NCBI RefSeq assembly: GCF_014651035.1
Contig: NZ_BMWC01000018.1
Location: 1 to 64,000, forward strand
Direction: 5' to 3'
Length of the DNA stretch: 64,000 nt
DNA from: Streptomyces lomondensis
GTDB taxonomy: Bacteria > Actinomycetota > Actinomycetes > Streptomycetales > Streptomycetaceae
Each line of letters starts with the position of its first letter. Positions within the stretch are counted from its first letter, which is position 1. This document shows positions 17,489-25,803 of the stretch, piece after piece. Position numbers and translations under genes: made by a program. A model generated the notes under the pieces. That model ran no database searches. It saw only the letters and a program-made list of their open reading frames with translations, and was not told where the DNA came from.

Positions 17489-18690
17489 CCCGGCAGCCGG
17501 GACACGCTCCCCGAGCCGTCCCGGGCGATGGCCTTCGCGATCTTCACCGCGTCGATCGCCATCTCGCGGAGGTTGCCGCTGATGGGGTTGGTGAAGCCGG
17601 TGAAGTGCAGGCCGGGGGCGGTCTTCGGGCTGCGGGCGCCGTGGACGACGGGCCTGCCGCGGGCGTCGAGCACGTCGAGGTGGCCGACCAGGTGTTCCAG
17701 GGCGCGGACGTACCCGGTGGCGGCGATCACGGCGTCCGGGGAGATCCGGGTGCCGTCGGCGAGCAGGATCTTGCCGCCGTCCTCGAAGCTGTCCACGGCG
17801 GCCACGATCTCCACCCTGCCCTTGCGCACGGCGTCGATCAGACCGACGTCCTGCACCGGGATCGCCCCCTGCTTCACCCTGGTGTACAGCCCGGTGTCGG
17901 GGCGCGGCAGTCCGTGTGCCGACAGGTCGGGCAGGGCCAACCTGGCCTGCACCCGGCAGAGCCGGTCGACGAGGGCGACCGGCAGCCGGCGGACGAGGAT
18001 GCCGCTGTACTGGGCGGCCCAGCCGGCGGTCGAGCGGCGCACGATGTGCGGGACGGTGCGCACGGCCAGCCGGACCCGGGAGGCACCGTTCTCCACCAGG
18101 TCCACGGCGATCTCGGCACCGGTGTTGCCGACGCCGACGACGAGGACGTCCCGGCCGGCGTAGGGCTTGCCGTTGCGGTACTGCCCGGCGTGCAGGAGCT
18201 CGCCGGTGAAGGCGGAGCGGCCGGGCCAGTCCGGCAGGCGCGGGGTGTGGTTGTAGCCGGTCGCGACGACCACCGCGGCGCCGGTCAGCTCCCGGCCGCC
18301 GGTGGCGTGCAGCAGCCAGCCGGTGCCGTCGGGCGTGCGCTCGACGCGGGACACCTCGACGCCGGTGACGATCTCGAGGCGGTGGTGCTCGGCGTACTTC
18401 TCCAGGTACCGCACCACGTCGTCCCGGGACACCCACCGCCCGAACCGGCGGGGCATCGGCAGGCCGGGCAGGGCCGACAGGCGGCGGGTGGTGTGCAGGT
18501 GCAGTCGGTCGTAGTGGCGGCGCCAGGACGCCCCGACATGGTCGGACTTCTCCAGGACGACGGCCCGTATGCCCCGGGCGCGCAGCGCGTACGCGGCGGA
18601 GAGTCCGCCGGGGCCGCCGCCGATGACGTAGACGGGGCGGTCGGGTGTGGGGTGCGCGGTGGTGTGTGTGGGGGGAGTGGAGTCGGCCAT
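17485..18690 (-). CDS. Flavin-containing monooxygenase / NAD(P)H-FAD oxidoreductase
   Basis: A 401-residue (ATG 18690) or 407-residue (GTG 18708) flavoprotein. FAD-binding VIGGGPGGLSAAYALRARG lies near the start, the FMO fingerprint FTGELLHAGQYRNG in the middle, and the NADPH motif VVGVGNTGAEIAVDL follows. ATGYVRALEHL marks the C-terminal FAD contact. Family members oxygenate ketones or N/S atoms (Baeyer-Villiger/FMO class). The gene stands alone without operator. Its stop codon TAG is created by the CTAG end of the adjacent MITE-like element, so the present C-terminus may be an insertion product. Confidence 0.82.
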   Translation of the reverse strand: MADSTPPTHTTAHPTPDRPVYVIGGGPGGLSAAYALRARGIRAVVLEKSDHVGASWRRHYDRLHLHTTRRLSALPGLPMPRRFGRWVSRDDVVRYLEKYAEHHRLEIVTGVEVSRVERTPDGTGWLLHATGGRELTGAAVVVATGYNHTPRLPDWPGRSAFTGELLHAGQYRNGKPYAGRDVLVVGVGNTGAEIAVDLVENGASRVRLAVRTVPHIVRRSTAGWAAQYSGILVRRLPVALVDRLCRVQARLALPDLSAHGLPRPDTGLYTRVKQGAIPVQDVGLIDAVRKGRVEIVAAVDSFEDGGKILLADGTRISPDAVIAATGYVRALEHLVGHLDVLDARGRPVVHGARSPKTAPGLHFTGFTNPISGNLREMAIDAVKIAKAIARDGSGSVSRLPG

Positions 18691-18911
18691 GAGCGGGAGC
18701 GTAACCACGGCCCTGGTTGATGGGTCTCGGTCAAGACCGGAATTGGTTTCGGATTGATCACGGCTGTAGGAGGAGGGGGTGGGGATCGTGGCGCAGCGGG
18801 CCTGCTTGTGGCGGGCTGGTGATCATTCCTGACGCCGGGCTTCCTCGCTGCCGGGGAGGGGGCGGGCTGCCTGGTCGCAGCCGGCTCCCAGGGCTTGTTG
18901 GCCCGCCCGCA

Positions 18912-18928
18912 TCTGACGTACCGTCAGA
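18912..18928. promoter_or_regulatory. 17-bp palindromic operator, perfect copy
   Basis: TCTGACG-TAC-CGTCAGA, a perfect 17-bp palindrome, 32 bases before the DoxX start. The rest of 18709-18960 shows no gene. Confidence 0.88.
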
Positions 18929-18960
18929 TTCCGGTGTCGGGCGGCAGCGCGGGAGCATCC

Positions 18961-19410
18961 ATGGACACGATCTGGCTCACCGGAGCGGAATGGCTGGCCG
19001 TACTGCGGATCGGGCTCGGGCTGTGGTGGCTGGAGAGCTGGCGGCACAAGGACCGCAAGGCCTGGTTCGAGCGGGGCACCGGGATCGCGTGGGCGGCCGG
19101 GATCGCCGCGAAGCACCGCTGGACGGCCGTCCGTTCGGGCTTCGAGGTGGCCGTCGCGCCGCACCCGCGCGTGATGGCGTACGTCGTCGTCTACGCGGAA
19201 CTCGCGCTCGGCCTCGGCCTGATCACCGGATTCCTCACGCCGATCGCCCTGGCCGGCGGGTTCCTCCTCAACGCCCTCTACTTCACGCTCATGGTCCACG
19301 ACGTCGCCGAGCAGGGGCAGAACTCGATGATGGCGCTGATGTCGGTGGTCGGGCTGTTCGGGATGTCCTGGCAGACGTGGTCGCTGGACAGCGCGCTGGG
19401 GCTGTTCTGA
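18961..19410 (+). CDS. DoxX family membrane protein
   Basis: A 149-residue integral membrane protein with about four hydrophobic helices (WLAVLRIGLGLWWLESW; VVVYAELALGLGLITGFL; GGFLLNALYFTLMV; SVVGLFGMSW). The DoxX-like fold includes quinone-linked oxidoreductase subunits, often found beside sulfur or lipid redox enzymes. It shares an operon with a DUF35 protein (TGATG overlap at 19408-19412) under a perfect operator, so it belongs to the catabolic regulon, possibly passing electrons to the membrane. Confidence 0.8.
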   Translation: MDTIWLTGAEWLAVLRIGLGLWWLESWRHKDRKAWFERGTGIAWAAGIAAKHRWTAVRSGFEVAVAPHPRVMAYVVVYAELALGLGLITGFLTPIALAGGFLLNALYFTLMVHDVAEQGQNSMMALMSVVGLFGMSWQTWSLDSALGLF

Positions 19411-19943
19411 TGTCCGGCCGCTTCGACCTGCCCGAGATCGACGCCTTCACCCGGACGTACTGGGACGCGGCAGCCGAGGGCAGGCTGCTGATCCGCCGCT
19501 GCCGCGCCTGCGGCCGGGCCCACCACTACCCGCGCGAGTTCTGCCCGCACTGCTGGAGCGAGGACGTCACCTGGGAGACCGCGAGCGGCCGGGCCACGCT
19601 CTACACCTGGTCCGTCGTCCACCGCAACGACCTGCCGCCCTTCGCCGGCCGCACGCCGTACGTCGCCGCCGTGGTGGACCTGGCCGAGGGCCCGCGGATG
19701 ATGACGGAGGTGGTCGGCGCGGAGGATCCGCCGACCGGGGGCCTGTCGGCCGGGAGTCTGCCGGCGGGGAGTCTGTCGGCAGGGGGCCTGTCGGCCGGGG
19801 CGGATCTGGAGGTGACGTTCCGGGACGGGATCCCGGTCTTCCGGCCCGTGCGGGGAGCGGCGGGCGGGGAAATCCACTGGACCGGGAGAACAGCGCTGGA
19901 CCGGGAGAACAGCACTGGGCGGGGGAACGGCACGGGCGGGTGA
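19410..19943 (+). CDS. Zn-ribbon OB-fold (DUF35) acyl-CoA-binding protein
   Basis: A 177-residue protein. The rubredoxin-like zinc ribbon CRACGRAHHYPREFCPHC (CxxC-x11-CxxC) is followed by an OB-fold domain with TLYTWSVVHRNDLPPF. DUF35 proteins usually associate with thiolase-fold enzymes (for example ChsH2 with the Ltp2 aldolase) and bind CoA thioesters. Unusually, the OB fold is interrupted after about residue 110 by a run of SAG/PAG repeats (GGLSAGSLPAGSLSAGGLSA), and the tail is low-complexity. No thiolase gene is adjacent; partners could be the thiolase-fold genes at 24525 or 33928. Confidence 0.85.
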   Translation: MSGRFDLPEIDAFTRTYWDAAAEGRLLIRRCRACGRAHHYPREFCPHCWSEDVTWETASGRATLYTWSVVHRNDLPPFAGRTPYVAAVVDLAEGPRMMTEVVGAEDPPTGGLSAGSLPAGSLSAGGLSAGADLEVTFRDGIPVFRPVRGAAGGEIHWTGRTALDRENSTGRGNGTGG

Positions 19944-19974
19944 ACCGCACTGCCCCACGCGCTTGAATGGCTCC

Positions 19975-20631
19975 ATGGCGCCCATACGTGACCACTCCCT
20001 GACCGGCCCCGACCCCTACCCGGAGCTCCACGGCCACGGCCTGCGCCTGCGCCCCTGGGACGCCGGGTCCGGCTCCGACGTCGACACGTGGCTGCGCGGC
20101 ATGCGGGACCCCGAGTTCCGCCGCTGGAACACCCCGCTGCGGCCGGTCACGGACCGCAGGAGCGCCCGGGAGTCGCTCCTCGCGCGGGAGCAGAGCGCCG
20201 TGGAGGGCACGTCGCTGTCGTTCCGGATCGCCGACGAGCGCAGCGACACGCCACTGGGCCACATCGGCGTCAACGAGATCAAGTACCACCTGAAGGTCGC
20301 CCGCGTCGGCTACTGGGTGCTCCCCGAGGCCCGCGGCCAGGGCGTCGCCACCCGGGCCCTCCTGCTCGCCGCCCACTGGGCCCTCACCGAACTCGGCCTG
20401 CACCGGTTGGAGTTGGACCACGCCGTCGGCCACGACGCCTCGTGCCGGATCGCGGAGCGCTGCGGTTTCCCGTACGAGGGCACCCTGCGCGGGGCGATCT
20501 TCCAGGAGGACCGGCACGACGCGTTCCGCGACGCCCACCTGCACGCCCGACTGGCGACGGACCCGGAGCCGGCGGGACCGGAAGCGGGAGGAAATTCGGA
20601 AGTGCCGGGGCGCGGACCGGCGGCACCATGA
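19975..20631 (+). CDS. GNAT N-acetyltransferase (RimJ/RimL-like)
   Basis: A 218-residue GNAT-fold acetyltransferase of the RimJ/RimL type. Visible motifs: LRLRPWD near the start, YWVLPEARGQGVATRALLL (acetyl-CoA pyrophosphate loop RGQGVA), and RIAERCGFPYEGTLRG (motif B). ATG 19975 was preferred over TTG 19963. No operon-specific function is inferred; the tail after LATDPEP is disordered. Confidence 0.82.
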   Translation: MAPIRDHSLTGPDPYPELHGHGLRLRPWDAGSGSDVDTWLRGMRDPEFRRWNTPLRPVTDRRSARESLLAREQSAVEGTSLSFRIADERSDTPLGHIGVNEIKYHLKVARVGYWVLPEARGQGVATRALLLAAHWALTELGLHRLELDHAVGHDASCRIAERCGFPYEGTLRGAIFQEDRHDAFRDAHLHARLATDPEPAGPEAGGNSEVPGRGPAAP

Positions 20632-20634
20632 GGC

Positions 20635-21492
20635 ATGGACACCGGCGGCTGGCACCTCACCCATGACCTCGACGACTTCCTGGCCCGCGCGGGCGCCTTC
20701 CTCCGCTCCCGGCCGGCCATGCACACCGTCCCGTTGACCGTGACGGAAACGCTGCGCACGCAGGGGGCGCACGTCTACGGCGACGAGCCACCGGAGTTCG
20801 GCGTACTGGAACGGGACGGCGTGGTCCGGGCGACCCTCTTCCGTACGCCGCCGCACTGGCTGAACCTCACCGCCCTCACCCCCGCGGACGCCGATGGCCT
20901 CGCCGCGCGACTGGCCGCCCTCGGGCAGCGCCTGCCGGGTGTGAACGCCGACCGCGACACCGCCGCCGCCTTCACCGAGGCCTGGCGGCGGCACACGGGC
21001 GCCGCGGCCACGCTCCGGCAGCGGCAACGCCTCTACCGGCTCGGCACCCTGACCGTGCCCCGGCCGCTGCCGCCCGGCGGCCCCCGTGTCGCCGTCGAGG
21101 CGGACCGCGCGCAACTCATGTGCTGGCACGACGAGTTCAGCGAGTCCGTCGGCCTGGGCACGGTACGGGACGCCGCCGGGTGGGCGGACGCCCGTATCGA
21201 GAGCGGCGGCATGACCTTCTGGGAAACCCCCGACGGCACGCCCGTCGCCATGGCCGGCACCAGCCCCCGGGTCGTCGGCCAGGTGCGCGTCTCCGCGGTC
21301 TACACCCCGCCCCAGCACCGCGGCCGGGGCTACGCGGGTGCGGTGACCGCCGAGGTCAGCCGCGCCGCCCTCGCCGCCGGGGTGAAGGAGGTACTCCTCT
21401 TCACCGACCTGGCGAACCCGACCAGCAACGGCCTGTACCAGCGGATCGGGTACCGGCCGGTCGCGGACTTCACGGTGTACGACTTCTCGTAG
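20635..21492 (+). CDS. GNAT N-acetyltransferase
   Basis: A 285-residue protein with a divergent N-terminal half and a C-terminal GNAT (FR47-like) domain: RVSAVYTPPQHRGRGYAGAV carries the acetyl-CoA loop and NPTSNGLYQRIGYRPVADF the terminal motif. It follows the preceding acetyltransferase by three bases, so the two are probably cotranscribed. Target unknown. Confidence 0.82.
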   Translation: MDTGGWHLTHDLDDFLARAGAFLRSRPAMHTVPLTVTETLRTQGAHVYGDEPPEFGVLERDGVVRATLFRTPPHWLNLTALTPADADGLAARLAALGQRLPGVNADRDTAAAFTEAWRRHTGAAATLRQRQRLYRLGTLTVPRPLPPGGPRVAVEADRAQLMCWHDEFSESVGLGTVRDAAGWADARIESGGMTFWETPDGTPVAMAGTSPRVVGQVRVSAVYTPPQHRGRGYAGAVTAEVSRAALAAGVKEVLLFTDLANPTSNGLYQRIGYRPVADFTVYDFS

Positions 21493-21501
21493 ACCGGGGC
21501 G

Positions 21502-22128
21502 TCACGCGGCTGGGCGGGGGACGACCTTGATGTTGAACGTGTGGGACCCCAAGCCGTTCGCGATGCCCATGAAGAGCAGCGCGAAGTGCTCCTGGCCGCG
21601 TGCGGTGGTGATGCCGCCGATGTCCAGCTGGGACGACGCGGGCCAGCCCAGGTCGGTGAGGAGCCGGCCGGTGGTGCGTTTGGCTTCGACGTCGTCGCCG
21701 GAGAGGAAGACGGTGCTCGGGCCGTCGAGACTGTCCGGGGCGATCATCGCGGTCGAGTCCATGGTGCACAGCGTCTTGACGACGGGCGTCTGCGGGAAGG
21801 CCTCCTGGATCTGTTCGGCCAGGCTGCTGTTGGGGTGCGAGAGCTCGGTGAAGTCGTCGGAGAGGCCGACGCCGACGTCGATCAGCACGGTGCCGGCCAG
21901 CGCGGCCGCCCCGAGGGAGCGCAGCAACTCCAGGGAGACGGTCCCCGGGGTGGCGTTGACCAGTACCTGAGCGTGTGCCGCTGTCTCGCTGAGGCCCGCC
22001 ACGGGCAGGCCCAAGCCGGTCCGTTCCTCGGGGCGGCGGGAACCGAGGAGTACGTCGTGTCCTGCCGCGCTCCAGCCCTGGGCCAGTGCGCGGGCGACAT
22101 TGCCGGTGCCGAGTAGTCCGATACGCAT
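21502..22128 (-). CDS. NADP-binding F420-reductase-like oxidoreductase
   Basis: A 208-residue Rossmann protein beginning MRIGLLGTGNVARALAQGW, with the NADP-selecting LLGSRRPEE and NATPGTVSLELL typical of the NADPH:F420 oxidoreductase (Npd/Fno) superfamily. The C-terminal GLGSHTFNIKVV is less conserved, so a different dinucleotide-linked reductase remains possible. If it does exchange hydride with F420 it would connect the NADP pool to the F420-type enzymes in this window. It ends 9 bases from the convergent acetyltransferase. 22129-22239 holds no gene. Confidence 0.75.
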   Translation of the reverse strand: MRIGLLGTGNVARALAQGWSAAGHDVLLGSRRPEERTGLGLPVAGLSETAAHAQVLVNATPGTVSLELLRSLGAAALAGTVLIDVGVGLSDDFTELSHPNSSLAEQIQEAFPQTPVVKTLCTMDSTAMIAPDSLDGPSTVFLSGDDVEAKRTTGRLLTDLGWPASSQLDIGGITTARGQEHFALLFMGIANGLGSHTFNIKVVPRPAA

Positions 22129-22239
22129 GCTGTGACGCTAACCGGCGCCAGGGGCCCGCGAATCGGGCCGCGGACCCAGCTCGGCCCGGCACCAAAGATG
22201 TAGTTCCCAAGTCGGTGGCACGGGTACGCCAGGGCCCGC

Positions 22240-22905
22240 TCACGGCCACAGCAGCTCCCGCGACCACCCCTCCGGCTCGCGCCGGTAGCGGAGCCGGACG
22301 TGCCGCCGCCGCTCGTCCCCCTGGAAGAACTCCACCTCCTCGGCCCGCAGCCGGTACAGCGTCCAGGACGGCACCGGCGTCTCCGGCTCCCGCGACGCCC
22401 GCTCCCACGCCGACTCCGAGGCCCGGGCCAGGTCGTCCAGCGACTCCAGGACCTCGCTCTGCCGCCCGGTCAGCGCGGCCGCCAGCGCGCCCGTCGAGCG
22501 GGCGTGCAGATCGCCCTGGGACTCCTCGGACGGGGCGGCCGAGACCGGGCCGCGTACGCGGACCTGGCGGCCCAGCGCCGGCCAGTAGAAGCCGAGCGCG
22601 GCGTACGGGCGTGCGGCGAGGTGGCGGCCCTTGCGGCTGCCCGCGTGGGACGCGAAGGACCAGCCCGACTCGTCCGCGCCGTGCAGCATCACGGTCCGTA
22701 CGTCGGGCAGCCCCGACTCGTCCGAGGTCGCCAGGGACATGGTGTGCGGCTCGCTCTGCCCGGCCGCCACCGCCGCCGCGAACCACTCGGTGAAGAGGGG
22801 AAGGGGCGCGGCGGGGGCGGTGGCCGGGTCGAAGGGCGGCAGGTGCGTGTTCTCCGGGTCCCAGACCCGCAGTGACCTCAGCAGCTCGTGAAGATCGGTT
22901 GCCAT
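22240..22905 (-). CDS. Pyridoxamine 5'-phosphate oxidase family protein (PdxH-like)
   Basis: A 221-residue FMN split-barrel protein. The segment MSLATSDESGLPDVRTVMLHG, then SWSFASHAGSRKGRHLAARPYAAL, matches the FMN/PLP-binding core of PdxH; the C-terminus HVRLRYRREPEGWSRELLWP corresponds to the substrate-binding end. Pyridoxamine phosphate oxidase activity is plausible; some actinobacterial homologues may use other flavins. ATG 22905 chosen because the frame upstream is non-homologous. Confidence 0.78.
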   Translation of the reverse strand: MATDLHELLRSLRVWDPENTHLPPFDPATAPAAPLPLFTEWFAAAVAAGQSEPHTMSLATSDESGLPDVRTVMLHGADESGWSFASHAGSRKGRHLAARPYAALGFYWPALGRQVRVRGPVSAAPSEESQGDLHARSTGALAAALTGRQSEVLESLDDLARASESAWERASREPETPVPSWTLYRLRAEEVEFFQGDERRRHVRLRYRREPEGWSRELLWP

Positions 22906-22942
22906 GCCCCGATTGTCACTGGTGGCGGGAACCCCCCGGGGC

Positions 22943-23368
22943 TCACACCTGTCCCAGGTCCGACGACAGCCAGCGCTCCGGCCGCATCCGCAGCACCAGC
23001 TGGTCACCGTGGTTCTTCCAGGAGAAGTCCACATAGCCGTCGACCTTGTCGGCCGGCAGATAGCGCGCCGAGATCTCCCGGAGCTGGTCGAGGGTGGCGG
23101 GGGCCGTGTCGATGACCGGGCCTTCGACCGACACGTAGCGGATCGTCGGTTCGAGCCGGTCCGCCATGAGCGAGAACCGGCCCGCCGCCTTGATCAGCTC
23201 GTACTTGCGGGAGTTCCCGCCGGTCAGGATCCAGATGTCGCCGCCGGGCTCGTACTGGTACCAGATCGGCAGCGTGAGCGGGGCGCGGCCGGGCCCCGCG
23301 TCGACCGCGAGGGCCCCGATGTGCGGCTCGGCCAGGAACTGTTCACGCTCTTCACGGGTCAGGGCCAT
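22943..23368 (-). CDS. PNPOx-like split-barrel flavoprotein, possibly F420-binding
   Basis: A 141-residue single-domain split barrel: ALTREEREQFLAEPHIGALAV at the start, PLTLPIWYQYEPGGDIWILTG, and KYELIKAAGRFSLMADRLEPT. Length and pattern resemble the Rv1155/Rv2074-type F420-dependent reductases as well as FMN-binding stress proteins. Located 37 bases upstream of the PdxH-like gene on the same strand. Cofactor cannot be decided from sequence. Confidence 0.75.
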   Translation of the reverse strand: MALTREEREQFLAEPHIGALAVDAGPGRAPLTLPIWYQYEPGGDIWILTGGNSRKYELIKAAGRFSLMADRLEPTIRYVSVEGPVIDTAPATLDQLREISARYLPADKVDGYVDFSWKNHGDQLVLRMRPERWLSSDLGQV

Positions 23369-23448
23369 TTCCGGTCTCTCCTTCGGCAGGGCGGTCGGCA
23401 TGCGGAGCATCACAACGCCCTTGCGGGTGGCGGATGTTCCCCGGTCGG

Positions 23449-24321
23449 TCACCAGCGGACCGCCGTGAAGTCGATCGGCCTCGGCCGGAGCCGCCGCGTC
23501 CGTTCCGCCAGGGCCCGCAGCCGCCCGGACATCTCGTCCACCGGCAGGCGCCGCCGGTCGCCGTGGCCCGGCAGCAGCCACTCGAAGCGCAGCCGTCCGG
23601 CCACCCTGGTCAGGGAGCGGGCCAGTTCCTCGATGGAGTGCCAGGTCACGCTCTCCGCCACTTCCAGATCGCCGGTCGTGCGTGACCAGTAGAAGCTGTC
23701 GCCGCTGAAGCAGTACCGCTCGTCCGCGAGGTAGAGCACGGATCCCCGGGTGTGGCCGGGCAGCGGATACGCGGTGACCCCCGTACCGATCTCCAGCGGC
23801 TCCGGCCCGCGCAGCACCCGGTCCGCGTCCGGCGCAGCGTCCAGGTCGCCCTCGTGGATCCAGAGCCGGGCACCGAAGTGGTCCGCGTAGCGGCGGCCGT
23901 GCGCGGCGTGGTCGCGGTGGGTGAGCAGGATGTCGGTGACCGGGCCGCTCGACGCCTCGTACCGGTCCGCGAGTTCACGGCTCCAGCGCGGGGTGTCGAT
24001 CATCATGGCCGTGCCGGACGGGCGCGGGAGCAGGTAGGAGTTGGCGCCGGCGGTCTGGGGGGAGTTGTGGCCGCACAGCAGCACGCCGTCGTCCAGGGGC
24101 ATCGGGAACGGGTCCAGCGACCGGTCCGGCCGGCCGGACGCCGGGCGGATCGAGCGGGTGGGGCAGGCGAACGCGGCCGCGTGTAACCGCCGTTCCTCCG
24201 CCGCGTTCCCCGGCGGTCGCAGGATCCGCGAGCGTCCTTCCCGCTCGCCGATCAGCTCGGGCGCGAGCTGCCGGGCCGCGTCGCAGTTGACGCAGCGGTC
24301 GTCCACATACCAGCCGTCCAT
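23449..24321 (-). CDS. MBL-fold hydrolase with N-terminal ferredoxin-like domain
   Basis: A 290-residue protein. Residues 1-65 resemble a one-cluster ferredoxin (WYVDDRCVNCDAARQLAPEL ... FACPTRSIRP), but Ala replaces the usual third ligand near position 16, so a cluster may be incomplete or of 3Fe type. Residues about 75-290 form a metallo-beta-lactamase fold: LTHRDHAAHGR (metal motif without the first His), PLPGHTRGSVLYL and CFSGDSFYW. Such fusions are usually annotated simply as MBL hydrolases. No operator. 24322-24524 has no gene. Confidence 0.78.
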   Translation of the reverse strand: MDGWYVDDRCVNCDAARQLAPELIGEREGRSRILRPPGNAAEERRLHAAAFACPTRSIRPASGRPDRSLDPFPMPLDDGVLLCGHNSPQTAGANSYLLPRPSGTAMMIDTPRWSRELADRYEASSGPVTDILLTHRDHAAHGRRYADHFGARLWIHEGDLDAAPDADRVLRGPEPLEIGTGVTAYPLPGHTRGSVLYLADERYCFSGDSFYWSRTTGDLEVAESVTWHSIEELARSLTRVAGRLRFEWLLPGHGDRRRLPVDEMSGRLRALAERTRRLRPRPIDFTAVRW

Positions 24322-24524
24322 GGCAGGGCTCCTTCGCTGGGGAAACGGCCCGGACCGGTGGGCCGCCGATCCAGGTTCCCCGCCCGCCGCCCGAACCGGT
24401 AGCCCCTGCCGATCTTGTGTTTCCGCCCCCGAGCCACTCTGCCGCCTCGCCACCACCCACGGGGATATGTGCCTGTTTGCCCGAGATGCGACTCGCCTCG
24501 TCCTCAACATCCCCGAGGTGTGAC

Positions 24525-25694
24525 TCACCCCGCCCCCAGCACCACCGTCCCCGACGAGCAGAACCAGCCCCCCGTCCCCGACGCCACCGCCAGCCGTGGC
24601 AGCGCACCGCCGCTGCGCCGCACCTGCCGCTCCCCGCACTCCCCGCGCAGCTGTCGCACCGCCTCCACCAGCAGGAACAGCCCCCGCATCCCGGGATGCT
24701 GGGCGGACAGCCCGCCCCCGTCGGTGTTCACCGGCAGGTCGCCGCCCTCGACCCGCAGCCGCCCCTTCGACACGAACGCCCCGCCCTCGCCCTTCCCGCA
24801 GAAGCCGAGGTCCTCCAGCGTCACCAGGGTCATGTAGGTGAAGGCGTCGTAGATCTCGGCGACGTCGATCTCCGAGGGCCGCACTCCCGCCCGCCCGAAC
24901 GCCAGCCGCCCGCTGACCGCCGCCGGCGACACCGTGAAGTCCGGCCACTCGGACATCGCCGCGTGCGAGACGGACTCCCCGCTCCCCAGCACCCACACCG
25001 GCGAGGTACGGCAGTCCCGTACGTACTCCTGCGCCGCCAGCAGCACCGCCGCCCCGCCGTCGGAGCGGACGCAGCAGTGCAGCTTGGTGAAGGGGTCGGC
25101 GATCACGGGGCCGGACTGGACCTCGTCCACGGTGACCGGGGTGCGGAACATCGCCTCGGGGTTCAGGGCCGCGTTGGCCCGGGCCTGCACCGCCACCTCC
25201 GCCAGCTGCTCGATCGTCGTGCCGTACTCGATCATGTGGCGGCGGGCCGCCATGGCGTACTTGGCGATCAGGGTGTGGCCGTAGGGGACCTCGAACTGGA
25301 GGGGTCCTCGCGCGCCGAAGGACAGCGTCCCGGTGCGGCGGCCCGCCCTGACGTCCGCCCGGGCCGTGGAGCCGTAGGCGAGCAGCACCACGCGCGCGTG
25401 CCCGGCCGCGATCGCGTCCGCCGCGTGGGCCGCCATGACCTCCCAGGTGGAGCCGCCGACGGAGGTGGAGTCCACCCAGGTGGGACGCAGCCCCAGGTAC
25501 TCGGCGACCTCGACGGGGGCCAGCGTGCCCAGGCCCGCCGAGGCGAAGCCGTCGACCAGCGACCGGTCCAGGCCCGCGTCGGCCAGGGCGCGCCGGGCCG
25601 CCTGGGCGTGCAGGGCGTACGGGGTCGCGCCGTCCACGCGGCCGCAGTCCGAGAGGGCCACGCCGACGACGGCCACTTTCCTCCGGGCCATCAT
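24525..25694 (-). CDS. Thiolase-fold lipid-transfer-like protein lacking the usual nucleophile
   Basis: A 389-residue member of the SCP2-thiolase superfamily. It starts KVAVVGVALSDCGRVDG, has the long GYTHLIAKYAM-like helix region (YGHTLIAKYAMAARRHMIEY), and contains the IYDAFTYMTLVTLEDLGF segment. In place of the thiolase Cys (CASG) stands GGSTWEVM, and the C-terminal GGGLSAQHPGM replaces the normal Cys/Gly loop. It may act as an acyltransferase or aldolase-type enzyme rather than a true thiolase. The ATG at 25694 is four bases from a palindromic operator. Confidence 0.82.
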   Translation of the reverse strand: MMARRKVAVVGVALSDCGRVDGATPYALHAQAARRALADAGLDRSLVDGFASAGLGTLAPVEVAEYLGLRPTWVDSTSVGGSTWEVMAAHAADAIAAGHARVVLLAYGSTARADVRAGRRTGTLSFGARGPLQFEVPYGHTLIAKYAMAARRHMIEYGTTIEQLAEVAVQARANAALNPEAMFRTPVTVDEVQSGPVIADPFTKLHCCVRSDGGAAVLLAAQEYVRDCRTSPVWVLGSGESVSHAAMSEWPDFTVSPAAVSGRLAFGRAGVRPSEIDVAEIYDAFTYMTLVTLEDLGFCGKGEGGAFVSKGRLRVEGGDLPVNTDGGGLSAQHPGMRGLFLLVEAVRQLRGECGERQVRRSGGALPRLAVASGTGGWFCSSGTVVLGAG

Positions 25695-25697
25695 GAA

Positions 25698-25714
25698 TCT
25701 GACGGTACATCAGA
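25698..25714. promoter_or_regulatory. 17-bp palindromic operator
   Basis: TCTGACG-GTA-CATCAGA. Ends four bases before the thiolase-fold gene start on the minus strand, implying a leaderless message blocked directly by the bound repressor. Confidence 0.85.
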
Positions 25715-25768
25715 TACGGCCCTCGCGGGAGCCGCGGAACTCTGGGCATCGCCGCCCCTCCGCCCTAA

Positions 25769-25785
25769 TATGACGCACCGTCAGA
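25769..25785. promoter_or_regulatory. 17-bp palindromic operator
   Basis: TATGACG-CAC-CGTCAGA, 18 bases before the acyl-CoA dehydrogenase ATG. The overlapping TAATAT (25766-25771) could serve as a -10 element. Confidence 0.8.
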
Positions 25786-25803
25786 TACGGAGAGAGGCAG
25801 CCG

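Noticed and set aside
10825..18690. Flavin reductase and flavin monooxygenase as a two-component system
   Set aside because: The monooxygenase has its own NADPH-binding motif and no operator, so it should not need the reductase.
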